From CAZJKO01 sp964546995 (lineage in GTDB: Bacteria > Bacillota_I > Bacilli_A > RF39 > UBA660): a DNA stretch of 47,413 nt. Position 1 is the stretch's first letter. The number at the start of each line of letters is the position of its first letter. This document shows positions 1 to 7,641 of this stretch, in pieces. Location of the stretch: contig CAZJKO010000005.1 of assembly GCA_964546995.1 (NCBI GenBank), positions 1-47,413 of the forward strand. The letters run 5' to 3'. The notes below the pieces were generated by a model that worked only from the letters and a program-made list of their open reading frames with translations, searched no databases and had not been told where the DNA came from. The translations under genes were made by a program, and so were the position numbers.

Positions 1-31
1 TTTTAGTTAGCAGTTCCCATAGTTCTCGCAC
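1..31 (-). CDS. 5' end of a gene leaving the window (partial)
   Basis: A GTG codon is preceded, ten bases upstream, by AAGGAG on the minus strand and opens a frame that reads MRELWELLTK before the window ends. A possible promoter lies upstream (TTGTCG, 18-base gap, TAAAAT). Too little is visible to assign a product, and the ORF may be spurious. Confidence 0.3.
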   Translation of the reverse strand, partial: MRELWELLTK

Positions 32-124
32 TTTCTTTCAACTCCTTCTTTTTACGTTACTATTTTACCATATTCTTCCAATTGCCGACAATTGTTCTCT
101 TTTATTTTTGCGAATTTCTTATAT

Positions 125-164
125 AAAAAAGCTTTATCTTTTCTCCTCTTTTAAAAGATAAAGC
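125..164 (-). terminator. Intrinsic terminator of the XRE regulator gene
   Basis: A 12-base-pair perfect stem (131-142 with 153-164) is followed on the minus strand by a run of six T. It sits just after the stop codon of the small XRE regulator. Confidence 0.8.
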
Positions 165-172
165 ATTCTTCT

Positions 173-427
173 TTACTTATTATCTATCGTTTCTTTTTCG
201 AAAAACTTATCGATTCTAACCTGTAAAATAATCGATATTTTATATAGTGTCATAAGTGAAATATTATTTCGATCATTTTCTGACTCTATTCGTTTTAAAT
301 GGTTCACTGATATATCCAGTAATTCGGCTAAATCCATCAATCGCATGCCTTTTTCTTTTCGATATTTTTTAATGTTTCTACAAATGACAGCTTTGATATT
401 TTCATTAAAATCAGCATACTGATTCAA
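173..427 (-). CDS. Small XRE-family HTH transcriptional regulator
   Basis: An 84-residue DNA-binding protein with one Cro/C1-type helix-turn-helix (about residues 13-70), visible in NIKKYRKEKGMRLMDLAELL, then an SVNHLKRIES recognition-helix region. The frame extends upstream to an ATG, but that extension is hydrophobic and non-protein-like. A TTG codon preceded by GAGGGGTGA is the better start. A TATAAT box lies 23-28 bases upstream. It is divergent from the 150-residue unknown gene, and the space between them holds an ATAGTG-N3-CACTAT palindrome, the likely operator. The probable role is local auto- and cross-regulation of this small module. Target and signal are unknown. Confidence 0.75.
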   Translation of the reverse strand: MNQYADFNENIKAVICRNIKKYRKEKGMRLMDLAELLDISVNHLKRIESENDRNNISLMTLYKISIILQVRIDKFFEKETIDNK

Positions 428-511
428 ATTATCACCCCTCAATACAAACATTATAGAAAAAATCAAAAAAGAAATAAGCAACCTTTTATGCCAAAAAATG
501 GAAAACATGAT

Positions 512-540
512 ATACTTATGTCATAGTGATACACTATAAT
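512..540 (+). promoter_or_regulatory. Promoter with palindromic operator-like site
   Basis: TATAAT at 535-540 precedes the 150-residue gene by 20 bases. The perfect palindrome ATAGTG-ATA-CACTAT (523-537) overlaps this -10 box. The 11-mer CATAGTGATAC (522-532) recurs at 1292-1302 near the other XRE gene. This suggests a shared operator bound by one or both regulators; binding is inferred. Confidence 0.5.
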
Positions 541-560
541 TAACAAGGAGGTGTTCGATT

Positions 561-1013
561 ATGAACAAAGAGACAACACTAACTACAGTTGTGCAAAATG
601 CTTATGACAATTTAACGGGTATTGCAGAGGTGGGTGCTTTTGTAGTAGGAAGCTATTTAGATATTATTATTCCTAAAGATCACGAAAATCATAAAAGCGA
701 AGAGATCGACGAAATAATCAATTTGCTTTTTTGGAAATTTTGTGATGAACTTCAAAGTAAAGCACTTAAAAGAAATATGGACCCCGTTACTTATCAATCA
801 TTTTGTTTTAATGAACCAAGACAAGAATTAATTGACGATTGTTTTCGAATTGTCAATTATGCTTTATCTGATGAAAATACCCATACAAGATCTACTACTT
901 TTTATTCGTTATTAGATTCTTTAACGGTCAATTATGATCACGAAGACTTAGAACAGGTCCTCAATACGATATTTGATATATTATTGGATTATTATATTGC
1001 TGTTAAAAATTAA
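561..1013 (+). CDS. Unknown 150-residue acidic protein between two XRE regulators
   Basis: I do not recognise this family. The protein is soluble, acidic and probably all-helical, with no membrane segment, signal peptide or clear catalytic motif. Near the N terminus there is a short glycine- and valine-rich stretch (EVGAFVVGSYLD). AAGGAGGTG lies eight bases before the ATG, so expression should be efficient. The stop codon is one base from the convergent stop of the next XRE gene, and its promoter overlaps an operator-like palindrome. That arrangement suggests a regulated accessory module such as a phage-remnant or toxin/antirepressor cassette. It is one of few plus-strand genes here. Confidence 0.7.
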   Translation: MNKETTLTTVVQNAYDNLTGIAEVGAFVVGSYLDIIIPKDHENHKSEEIDEIINLLFWKFCDELQSKALKRNMDPVTYQSFCFNEPRQELIDDCFRIVNYALSDENTHTRSTTFYSLLDSLTVNYDHEDLEQVLNTIFDILLDYYIAVKN

Positions 1014-1014
1014 A

Positions 1015-1227
1015 TCATTTCTTTTTTATTGTAATGTCGATATCGAATTCTTTGACGATTTTCTTTAAAATATCTATTCCATAATTTACAGTACCAGCTT
1101 CGTACTGTTCAATCGTTCTTTTCGATTTTCCTATTCGTGTTGCAAAATCTTTTTGAGTAAGATTGGTCCATTCACGAATAATTCTAATTGTTTCACCTTT
1201 TGTATAATCTTTTAAATTAAATTCCAT
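1015..1227 (-). CDS. Minimal XRE-family HTH regulator
   Basis: A 70-residue protein that is almost only a helix-turn-helix: IIREWTNLTQKDFATRIGKS (helices 1-2) followed by KRTIEQYEAGTVNYGIDILK (recognition helix and helix 4). The start is ATG with a weak GGTGA site. Its 5' region contains the perfect palindrome CACTAT-CAC-ATAGTG, which shares an 11-base word with the operator of the neighbouring divergent pair. It probably represses its own gene and perhaps the 150-residue gene. It converges on that gene with only one base between stops. Confidence 0.75.
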   Translation of the reverse strand: MEFNLKDYTKGETIRIIREWTNLTQKDFATRIGKSKRTIEQYEAGTVNYGIDILKKIVKEFDIDITIKKK

Positions 1228-1283
1228 CGTATCACCACACTAAAGTAATTTTATCAATAAAACTTTTTAAAACTCCTTTGATT

Positions 1284-1302
1284 CACTATCACATAGTGAT
1301 AC
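1284..1302. promoter_or_regulatory. Second operator-like palindrome of the XRE module
   Basis: CACTAT-CAC-ATAGTG (1284-1298) is a perfect 6-bp inverted repeat. It contains the start of CATAGTGATAC, the word found at 522-532. It lies about 57 bases upstream of the minimal XRE gene and just downstream of a TATAAT box read on the minus strand (1311-1316). Confidence 0.5.
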
Positions 1303-1366
1303 TTTGGTAAATTATACCAATTTTGACGAAGAAAATGGATCTTAAAAGCTATCTTTTTTCCATTTA

Positions 1367-1404
1367 AAAAGCAGTACTTGTAATAGTTTTACAATACTGC
1401 TTTT
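1367..1404. terminator. Bidirectional terminator after the ABC-F gene
   Basis: A long hairpin (AAAAGCAGTA, inner TTGTAA/TTACAA, TACTGCTTTT) has T-rich tracts on both sides. It ends the minus-strand ABC-F transcript and can also stop plus-strand reading. Confidence 0.75.
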
Positions 1405-1449
1405 GTTTTAAATAAAATCTAGATGTTATTTTACTTCTAAATTTTCTTT

Positions 1450-2952
1450 TTATCTTTTTTGGATTAATCCTTCTGAAGTTAATCTGTATAAATGTTCTAT
1501 TACTTCATCAATGTATTTTCGATCATGGGATACGCTGATAATCGTACCCTTGTATTCTTTTAATGCTTTCCGGATCACAGGATTTGATATAGGACTCATG
1601 TTTCTTGTCGGTTCGTCTAATAGTAACACATTGCATTTATCTAAAAGTAATTTTACTAAGAATAATTTTGCTTTGGTACCATTGCTTAAATCTTTTATCT
1701 TACTTACCATTTCCTTCCGCGTAAAATTCATGTTTCCAAGAAGGATTCTTGCTTTGGTTGTTTTTTCTTTTTCGCCACTTGGAGAAATGAAATCTAAAAC
1801 ATATTCATATGCATCTAATACCTCTTCATATGTTTGTGGCATGTACCCAACGATTAGATCTTCTCTTTTTTTTAAGTTACTATAAATTTCTTTGATTAAC
1901 GTCGATTTTCCAACACCATTTTGTCCTACAATACAGATATGTGTATTTCCAATTATTTCTAATTTCACATTTTTGCATAATACTTTATGCCCTATTTTTA
2001 ATGATGGGATATTTAAACTAATTATCTGTTTGTTTCGAGGTAGTTCAACGTTATCAAAATAAAAATTAATGCGTTCTTCAACATCCGGTATTTCCGTTAA
2101 CTCTCTATCTTCTAATTTTTTTTCTTGTGCTTTTAGGGAATGCATTTTTTTCTTTAATGCTGCCGCTCCATGGGGATCTTTTCTGGAAATAATATTTTGT
2201 TGATATTCCACTTTTTGCATTATTCTTCTATATTTGGCAAACTGTTTATCGTATTCTCGTTTTTCGGATTTAGCAATTTGAGTTTGCTTATTTATTTTTC
2301 TCATTCGTTGATTTATATATTCATCATAATTCATTCTTAATAGGGTATGTCTACAATCCGTTTTTTTCCTCGTTTGTTCTAAATGAAGGATCATATTTGC
2401 TGTATTAGATAACAATGTTTCATCATGTGATACATATATCATAGGTATTTCTTCGCTGTTTATCAAATTTTCTAACCATTCTAATGTTTCGATATCTAAA
2501 TCGTTCGTCGGTTCATCTAAAAATAATATATCGTATTCATCAATCCATAATTTCAATATACTTACCTTTACCTTTTCTCCACCAGACAACCATTTCATTT
2601 TTTGATTTAATATATCCTCTTTTAGATTCATCATTTCTAGATATTTGTAGAAGCTATTTATCTTGTTATAATAATCACTTTCATCGATAAACAAAAAATC
2701 ATATACTTCTTTGTCTAACTCTTCTTTGGTTAATGACTGCTTTAAATAGCCAATTCTATTTCCTTTAAAATTCACTTTTCCTGTTATTAACGCATAATCA
2801 CAAATACCTAACACAGATTTTAATAACGTCGACTTCCCATTTCCTTCTTCCCCAATAATTGCAAGCTTATCTCCTTTGGTTAATGTTAAATTCAAATTCT
2901 TGATCAAATATCTATCATCAATAGATATGCTTAAATCGTTTATTTCAAACAT
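1450..2952 (-). CDS. ABC-F ATPase, antibiotic-resistance (ribosome protection) type
   Basis: A 500-residue cytosolic protein with two ABC ATPase domains and no membrane segments. Domain 1 has Walker A GEEGNGKS (34-41), signature LSGGEK (122-127) and Walker B LFLDEPTND (143-151). A basic, helical inter-domain linker spans about 200-300. Domain 2 has Walker A GQNGVGKS (343-350), a signature variant LSNGTK (422-427) and LLLDEPTRNMSP. Length and the divergent second signature fit the short ABC-F proteins of the Lsa/Msr/Vga/TlrC kind, which displace macrolides, lincosamides, pleuromutilins or streptogramins from the ribosome. The drug class cannot be read from sequence. Regulation by a leader ORF and alternative hairpins directly upstream supports the resistance role. 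A housekeeping ABC-F function is the alternative. Confidence 0.8.
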   Translation of the reverse strand: MFEINDLSISIDDRYLIKNLNLTLTKGDKLAIIGEEGNGKSTLLKSVLGICDYALITGKVNFKGNRIGYLKQSLTKEELDKEVYDFLFIDESDYYNKINSFYKYLEMMNLKEDILNQKMKWLSGGEKVKVSILKLWIDEYDILFLDEPTNDLDIETLEWLENLINSEEIPMIYVSHDETLLSNTANMILHLEQTRKKTDCRHTLLRMNYDEYINQRMRKINKQTQIAKSEKREYDKQFAKYRRIMQKVEYQQNIISRKDPHGAAALKKKMHSLKAQEKKLEDRELTEIPDVEERINFYFDNVELPRNKQIISLNIPSLKIGHKVLCKNVKLEIIGNTHICIVGQNGVGKSTLIKEIYSNLKKREDLIVGYMPQTYEEVLDAYEYVLDFISPSGEKEKTTKARILLGNMNFTRKEMVSKIKDLSNGTKAKLFLVKLLLDKCNVLLLDEPTRNMSPISNPVIRKALKEYKGTIISVSHDRKYIDEVIEHLYRLTSEGLIQKR

Positions 2953-2953
2953 A

Positions 2954-3060
2954 TTATGCCTCCTTTTCTCGGCATAATCTAAGTTTATGCCTAACTTATT
3001 TTGTTACAGTATTCATTTTATCACCTCACTTTTGCTACACTTATATACATTATAACATAT
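2954..3060 (-). promoter_or_regulatory. Leader RNA with mutually exclusive hairpins (translation attenuator) and its promoter
   Basis: An extended -10 box TGTTATAAT (TATAAT at 3049-3054) drives a leader of about 90 bases. In RNA order it holds a six-codon ORF, segment 1 GGCATAA (2985-2991), segment 2 TTATGCC (2971-2977) and segment 3 GGCATAA (2954-2960). Segment 2 can pair with 1 or with 3. Segment 3 overlaps the GGAGG ribosome site (2959-2963) of the ABC-F gene. Ribosome position on the leader ORF should therefore decide whether that site is free. There is no U-run, so control is probably translational. Confidence 0.65.
2996..3016 (-). CDS. Six-residue leader peptide MNTVTK
   Basis: GTGAGGTGA lies five bases before an ATG that opens MNTVTK and then TAA. 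The stop codon is five bases upstream of attenuator segment 1, so a ribosome stalled or terminating here would cover that segment. Drug-responsive leader peptides of this size are known upstream of erm and several ABC-F resistance genes. This particular peptide is not one I recognise. Confidence 0.6.
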   Translation of the reverse strand: MNTVTK

Positions 3061-3150
3061 TATTTTTTATCATTATTGCTATTCTTTACTTATTTAACGT
3101 GCAATTATGGAATTACAGTTTCATGTTCATCTATTTCTTTCTAACAATAG

Positions 3151-3176
3151 AAAAAACCAATTCAATCGAATTGATT
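3151..3176 (-). terminator. Terminator of tRNA-Leu
   Basis: Nine-base-pair stem (3155-3163 with 3168-3176, one G-U pair), a four-base loop and a T-run on the minus strand, following the tRNA. Confidence 0.7.
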
Positions 3177-3216
3177 CTATATTTAAAAGTTCGAATAGTT
3201 CGAACAGATTCGTCAA

Positions 3217-3300
3217 TGGTGCGGGTAACAGGAGTTGAACCTGCACGTCAATGACACTAGATCCTAAGTCTAGCGCGTCTTCCAATTCCGCCATACCCGC
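3217..3300 (-). tRNA. tRNA-Leu (TAG)
   Basis: 84 bases with encoded CCA. The acceptor stem is GCGGGTA/TACCCGC with discriminator A. The anticodon arm CTAGA-CTTAGGA-TCTAG gives TAG, reading CUN leucine codons. The long variable arm typical of class II tRNA-Leu is present. Confidence 0.95.
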
Positions 3301-3396
3301 AAATAATATGTTCATTAAGAACATTACATATATCATTCTACAACAAATTTGACTATTTTACAATAAATTTTATTCAATATCTTAAAAAAAAGAATA

Positions 3397-3419
3397 AGAA
3401 AAGGTCTCTTTCGAAACCT
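3397..3419 (-). terminator. Terminator between the two tRNA genes
   Basis: AGGTTTC and GAGACCT pair (one G-U), with a four-base loop and a following T-rich tract on the minus strand. The CAT tRNA therefore seems to be its own transcript. Confidence 0.65.
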
Positions 3420-3430
3420 TATAGCATAAA

Positions 3431-3507
3431 TGGTGGATCCTATAGGACTCGAACCTATGACCGTCCGGTTATGAGCCAGATGCTCTAACCAACTGAGCTA
3501 AGGATCC
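3431..3507 (-). tRNA. tRNA with CAT anticodon, probably tRNA-Ile2 (lysidine type)
   Basis: 77 bases with encoded CCA. The acceptor stem is GGATCCT/AGGATCC and the anticodon loop CTCATAA. The GGATCCTTAGCTCAG start and the CGGACGGTC variable region resemble Bacilli tRNA-Ile2, whose C34 is changed to lysidine by TilS to read AUA, more than elongator tRNA-Met. A methionine tRNA remains possible. Confidence 0.85.
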
Positions 3508-3568
3508 CTATGCCATTTCATAATAACATATTCTTCTTCTTTTATCAAGAAGAAAACACCATTTTCTA

Positions 3569-3991
3569 CTATTTTTGTAACATATTTAAAAGATTTACTT
3601 TAAACATATCTTTTTCTGGATTTGTCTTAGAAATCATAACACCTTTGTATGTACTTAACTCAGCACGGTGACCTTCTTCTAAGATTCCTTCTGGTGTGAT
3701 ATTCGTTAAAAGAATGACGTTTTTTGCTTCATACACTGTATAATGTAAACGAATTTCTCCATGTACTTTAGCAAATAATTCATCGGTTGGTAATTTTAAT
3801 TCATACGATTTAGTTTGATCTTTTTTCGATACAGACACTAACTCTCCTAAGAAATTACCATTTCTAAGTTCTGGATAATAATCGAACGTTAATTTTTTAT
3901 ACGCTAACATATTGTATTTTCTGACTGATCGTTCTTTTTTACGAAAATCATTTTCATCTAAATATTCAAATATAAAAGATTGTTTCATCAT
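3569..3991 (-). CDS. Conserved-looking hypothetical protein, about 140 residues
   Basis: I do not recognise the family. It is a soluble, basic protein of mixed strand and helix pattern, without signal peptide, membrane segment or cysteine motif. The frame is open up to a TTG two codons upstream, but the ATG used here sits six bases after GGGG, a better spacing. It stands alone between the tRNA genes and the long membrane-anchored pair. The start GGGTAGGGG context and balanced codon use suggest a real gene. No function can be suggested. Confidence 0.6.
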   Translation of the reverse strand: MMKQSFIFEYLDENDFRKKERSVRKYNMLAYKKLTFDYYPELRNGNFLGELVSVSKKDQTKSYELKLPTDELFAKVHGEIRLHYTVYEAKNVILLTNITPEGILEEGHRAELSTYKGVMISKTNPEKDMFKVNLLNMLQK

Positions 3992-4104
3992 ATTCAACCC
4001 CTACCCCTTTGACTATCTTGAACCCCTGATTTTCAAGATGTCTAGATTATAGCATAAAATAACTTTTTTGTCAACTTTTTTCTTTTTTTTTGCTTCAAAA
4101 CAGA

Positions 4105-4130
4105 AAAGTAAGATCTTACGACCTTACTTT
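4105..4130 (-). terminator. Terminator of the membrane-anchored gene pair
   Basis: AAAGTAAG pairs with CTTACTTT and is followed by TTTTCTG on the minus strand. The hairpin overlaps the stop codon of the 639-residue gene. Confidence 0.5.
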
Positions 4131-6043
4131 GTTTTGCTTATTTCTTCTAAAGTTTCTTCTGATGCCATTTCTTCTACCATTTGTTGAACAACGACTTCTT
4201 TTTGTTCTTCTGTTAATGCACTTTCTCTCGGAACATCGATGATATTACCATCTTGATCATAAATTGGTCCATCAAATTCTAGTGATCCATCATTCTTTAC
4301 ATATTCATCATCAACTTTAATGTGATCATCGACATCATTTATAGTTGGACGAGAGAAATCAGGAGATGGATTTACGCTGTTTGGTTTATCGTTCATCCAA
4401 CTGTTTTCTTTATCCACTTGATCTTTTACTTTATCTACTTCTTTTTGATCTGCTTTTTCAATTTGATCTACTCGTTGTTGCCATTTTTCTTCTTCTCTAC
4501 GATTTTGTTCTGCAAACTCTCCATCGATAGCATCAATTTGACTTTGGATATCGTTTTTCGTTGAAGAACTCAATCCATTTAACCATTGATTTTGTCCCTT
4601 AATGTTGGTACGATTTTGTTTTTGCATTTTAGTAGCTATTGCAGCTTTACGGTCGATCATTTCTTGCATAAAATTATCGCGAATTGTTTTTAAATTACTT
4701 TCACTGCGAACTTTTTCGACTTCCGTTTTAAACATTTCGTAAACTTCTTCGAAAGAAAGATCATCGTGAAGTGTAATGGCAATATCACTACCATTTACTG
4801 CTGATACACTTGCGTATGTATTATCACTATTCAAATTCGCCATTCGATATGCTGTCAATGTATCATTGATATCATCAAATCTTTCACTTGATAAGTTACA
4901 AATGTTGCTGTAATCGATTGTTTTATGTTCTTCATCTGTTAGTAATTTCATATTCATGTCGGCACAAATTACTTCTGATGCAGTAATCATTGGCACAACG
5001 GATGCATAGTAATCTTCCATTCTTCTAGAATGATATTCAAATCCAGGTTCGGTCGTTTCACTCTGAATTGCTTTCACATTCCAATTTTCCATGATACGAT
5101 TGTACATCTTATCGCGTTCTGCTTTGAAACTTTCCGTATTGTAGCTTTGTACTAAAGTACGAAAATTGTTTAAATAATTAAGATAGAAATCTCTTCCTTC
5201 TTCGTTTAATAAAAGGTCGAAATCACCTGTTTCTTTAGCAGATAATAAGGTTTCTACTTCTTTTAATGTAGATTCCTTTAATGCATCTACTAAACTATTG
5301 TTTTTATTTAGATCTTCATATTTACCAAATATATCGATCAATTCTTTATCATTATAATCATTTGTTACTAAGATTTTACCAAGAATAACATCTGCGGTAT
5401 CGTTAGAAGTCTTAGCGTACTTTAACATTCTTGTGAATACCTCTTTACGTGCAGAATCTTCAGGTAAACTTTTTAAATAATCATCTAATGAAGCAAAATG
5501 TTTTTCTTCGGCATAAGCTGTCGTAATTTTTGGAAGTTTTACGGTTTTATTATCCGCAGAACTTTTTTTGTTTAATTTTACTAACTGGGTGATTCCTAAA
5601 ATACTTAAACCGACAACAGCAACGGCTCCAACACCTGCGATAATACGCTTTGAATTGTCTTTTACTTTGGCTAATTGTGCTTTTATTTTAGCTTTTCTTC
5701 GTTCATCTGCTTTCGATGAATAATCTAAGCTTTGTCTTCTGTATCGTGCACGCTCTGCACGAACCGTTTGAAACTCTTTTTTATTTAACACCGTAAAGTT
5801 GCCATTTTTGTGTAATTCTATCAATTCTTCGATATTCGTATCTGTCTTTTTCGCTATTTCCGTAAGTAGAGCATGCATGTACTGATCAAAATTATCATAC
5901 TCTTCGTACTTTGGTAAATCAGCTCTATCTAAATCTATTGCTTTTCCATCTTCGAAATAACAGAAAGCTTCATTTGCTGTGCTGTGATTATCTGGATCGA
6001 CAATAGTAAATAACTCTGTTAATTTATTTGTATCTTTACTCAT
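4124..6043 (-). CDS. Unknown 639-residue single-pass membrane protein
   Basis: I do not recognise this protein. About 135 N-terminal residues, ending in a strongly basic stretch (RRKAKIKAQLAKVKDNSKR), precede one membrane helix (IIAGVGAVAVVGLSILGI). A long, acidic, mostly helical region of about 480 residues follows, presumably outside the cell (type II orientation by the positive-inside rule). The last 120 residues are rich in D, E, K, N and Q and probably extended. It follows the 426-residue membrane gene with 13 bases between, so the two are co-transcribed and may form one surface complex. There are no catalytic motifs. Confidence 0.7.
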   Translation of the reverse strand: MSKDTNKLTELFTIVDPDNHSTANEAFCYFEDGKAIDLDRADLPKYEEYDNFDQYMHALLTEIAKKTDTNIEELIELHKNGNFTVLNKKEFQTVRAERARYRRQSLDYSSKADERRKAKIKAQLAKVKDNSKRIIAGVGAVAVVGLSILGITQLVKLNKKSSADNKTVKLPKITTAYAEEKHFASLDDYLKSLPEDSARKEVFTRMLKYAKTSNDTADVILGKILVTNDYNDKELIDIFGKYEDLNKNNSLVDALKESTLKEVETLLSAKETGDFDLLLNEEGRDFYLNYLNNFRTLVQSYNTESFKAERDKMYNRIMENWNVKAIQSETTEPGFEYHSRRMEDYYASVVPMITASEVICADMNMKLLTDEEHKTIDYSNICNLSSERFDDINDTLTAYRMANLNSDNTYASVSAVNGSDIAITLHDDLSFEEVYEMFKTEVEKVRSESNLKTIRDNFMQEMIDRKAAIATKMQKQNRTNIKGQNQWLNGLSSSTKNDIQSQIDAIDGEFAEQNRREEEKWQQRVDQIEKADQKEVDKVKDQVDKENSWMNDKPNSVNPSPDFSRPTINDVDDHIKVDDEYVKNDGSLEFDGPIYDQDGNIIDVPRESALTEEQKEVVVQQMVEEMASEETLEEISKTK

Positions 6044-6056
6044 ACTTTCTCACCCC

Positions 6057-7331
6057 TTACTTTTGCTTTCTATTTCCAGTATAGTAGAAACCTTGGTTGA
6101 TTAAGTTTTGATCGTATTCACTTGTACTCCATGTTGTATCTGTTTTTCCATCGGTTAATACTTTACGGAATTGTTCACTATAGTATTTGATATCCGCATA
6201 AGCTGGTTCTTCACGATATGCTACTTCTGCTTTGGTCCTCGTCGCATAAACATCGATCGTTCTTTCTCCTTTAGCCGCACAAGTTACCGTGTAACTTGGA
6301 CTTGATGTTACATCGACCATACTTCCCGTATACGTGTATTTTTCATACTTGAATTGTGGTAATGTTTGACAAGTTTCGTCGCATCCATCCCATGATACGC
6401 CTTGGAATACATAGTAACTATTTACCGTATCTTCTGGTGGTGTTGTATAAAGACCCGTTCCTTGAGACACCCACTGTCCGCCAGTCGTTGCATAAACTGT
6501 GTTATCATGTTTTACATAAGCATATTCTTGACACCAATATTCTTGGTATGAACCGATCTTTTCTTGATATTTGTGTTCTTGTACATATGCTTTTTGATAA
6601 GTACCGATCTTTTCACGTTGCATTTTTACTTTTACTTGTCTCAAACAGGTATAATCATTTTCGTTACAAGTAATTTCGTTTATTCCATCGGCATCGACAT
6701 AACGAATCCAATTACTCCAATCGCCCCATTTCGATAATGTCATACTCGTAGAACGTTTATATTCATATAAATATTCTACCACTGGATCAGGTGTCGGCGT
6801 TGGTGTAGGTGTTGGATTGTCTGGCACAGGGTTGCTTGGTCTTACTACAACAGCTTCATCTTTCTTTGCACAGATATCGCTATTACAGTAATTGTAACAT
6901 CCCATATGAACAAGGACATAATCCTCTTCCTCGGAACAACTTAAGAATACTTTCATCAAATATTCATCTTCGAGTTTTTCGATTGTAACGTAAGATTTAT
7001 CTACGTCACAAGCTTTTCCATTTTTATCGACAAATGGAACTAACAACTTTTTCGCAATCATGTCGCGAAGTGTCATCGTGTCTTTACCACCAATTTCTTG
7101 TGGTAAGCGCTCATTCGTATAATAACTTTGAGCTGCATCTTGCATTCTCTTTAAATTATCTGCAAAAATCTGGCTTGTTAAGGCAGATAATTCATTTGAT
7201 GCTGGCAATTTTGGTGTAATTGCTTTAGGCAACAACCAAACTAGTAGTAATACAAATATGATGATAAGTAATAATTTAAGTAGAAAATCTCTCATTGGAA
7301 ATCTTCTTGTTTCATTTTCTTCTGTATACAT
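6057..7331 (-). CDS. Unknown membrane-anchored extracellular protein with Pro-Thr linker
   Basis: I do not recognise this family. A short cytosolic N terminus leads into one membrane helix (LLLIIIFVLLLVWLL), then an extracellular domain of about 130 residues with several cysteines. A PTPTPTP linker follows, then a C-terminal domain of about 230 residues rich in Tyr, Trp and Cys with repeated QEKIGSYQ/KIGTYQ-like segments. The second ATG is chosen as start because GAGGGGG is seven bases upstream; the first ATG would abut it. It is the first gene of an operon with the 639-residue membrane protein. A cell-envelope or adhesion role is an inference from topology and linker only. Confidence 0.7.
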   Translation of the reverse strand: MYTEENETRRFPMRDFLLKLLLIIIFVLLLVWLLPKAITPKLPASNELSALTSQIFADNLKRMQDAAQSYYTNERLPQEIGGKDTMTLRDMIAKKLLVPFVDKNGKACDVDKSYVTIEKLEDEYLMKVFLSCSEEEDYVLVHMGCYNYCNSDICAKKDEAVVVRPSNPVPDNPTPTPTPTPDPVVEYLYEYKRSTSMTLSKWGDWSNWIRYVDADGINEITCNENDYTCLRQVKVKMQREKIGTYQKAYVQEHKYQEKIGSYQEYWCQEYAYVKHDNTVYATTGGQWVSQGTGLYTTPPEDTVNSYYVFQGVSWDGCDETCQTLPQFKYEKYTYTGSMVDVTSSPSYTVTCAAKGERTIDVYATRTKAEVAYREEPAYADIKYYSEQFRKVLTDGKTDTTWSTSEYDQNLINQGFYYTGNRKQK

Positions 7332-7377
7332 ATACATTCCCCCTCTTGTTTATGGCTTGTATTATAACACTGCTTCT

Positions 7378-7641
7378 CTATTTTGTCAAATTATTTTTTA
7401 AAATGACGAGCGTCATGCCAGAATTAAAGTTATCTAATTTATATGTTTCTACTAGTTTATGATGTTTCAATACATCGTGTACTTCCTTTTTTAAAACGCC
7501 AGTTCCGATACCATGAATAATGGCTACTTCTTTATATCCTATTGTGAATTGATCTTCTAGAAACTCTTCGGTTGTGATACGTGCTATTTCTCGATCCATT
7601 CCATGAAGATCGATTTGTGGCATACTGTTACGATAGATCAT
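7378..7641 (-). CDS. Stand-alone Smr-domain protein
   Basis: An 87-residue protein made of one Smr domain, the C-terminal nuclease-like domain of MutS2. It shows the entry motif PQIDLHGMD (residues 8-16) and the signature IIHGIGTGVLKKEV (about 43-56). Smr domains bind or nick branched DNA or cleave mRNA on stalled ribosomes. No MutS core is present, so this is a free Smr protein of the small type. Its start lies inside the last 14 bases of the sugar kinase gene, indicating translational coupling. Confidence 0.85.
   Translation of the reverse strand: MIYRNSMPQIDLHGMDREIARITTEEFLEDQFTIGYKEVAIIHGIGTGVLKKEVHDVLKHHKLVETYKLDNFNSGMTLVILKNNLTK

Noticed and set aside
3127..3336. ORF of 69 codons on the minus strand over the tRNA-Leu gene
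   Set aside because: It lies across a complete tRNA with encoded CCA and has no ribosome site; it is a shadow.
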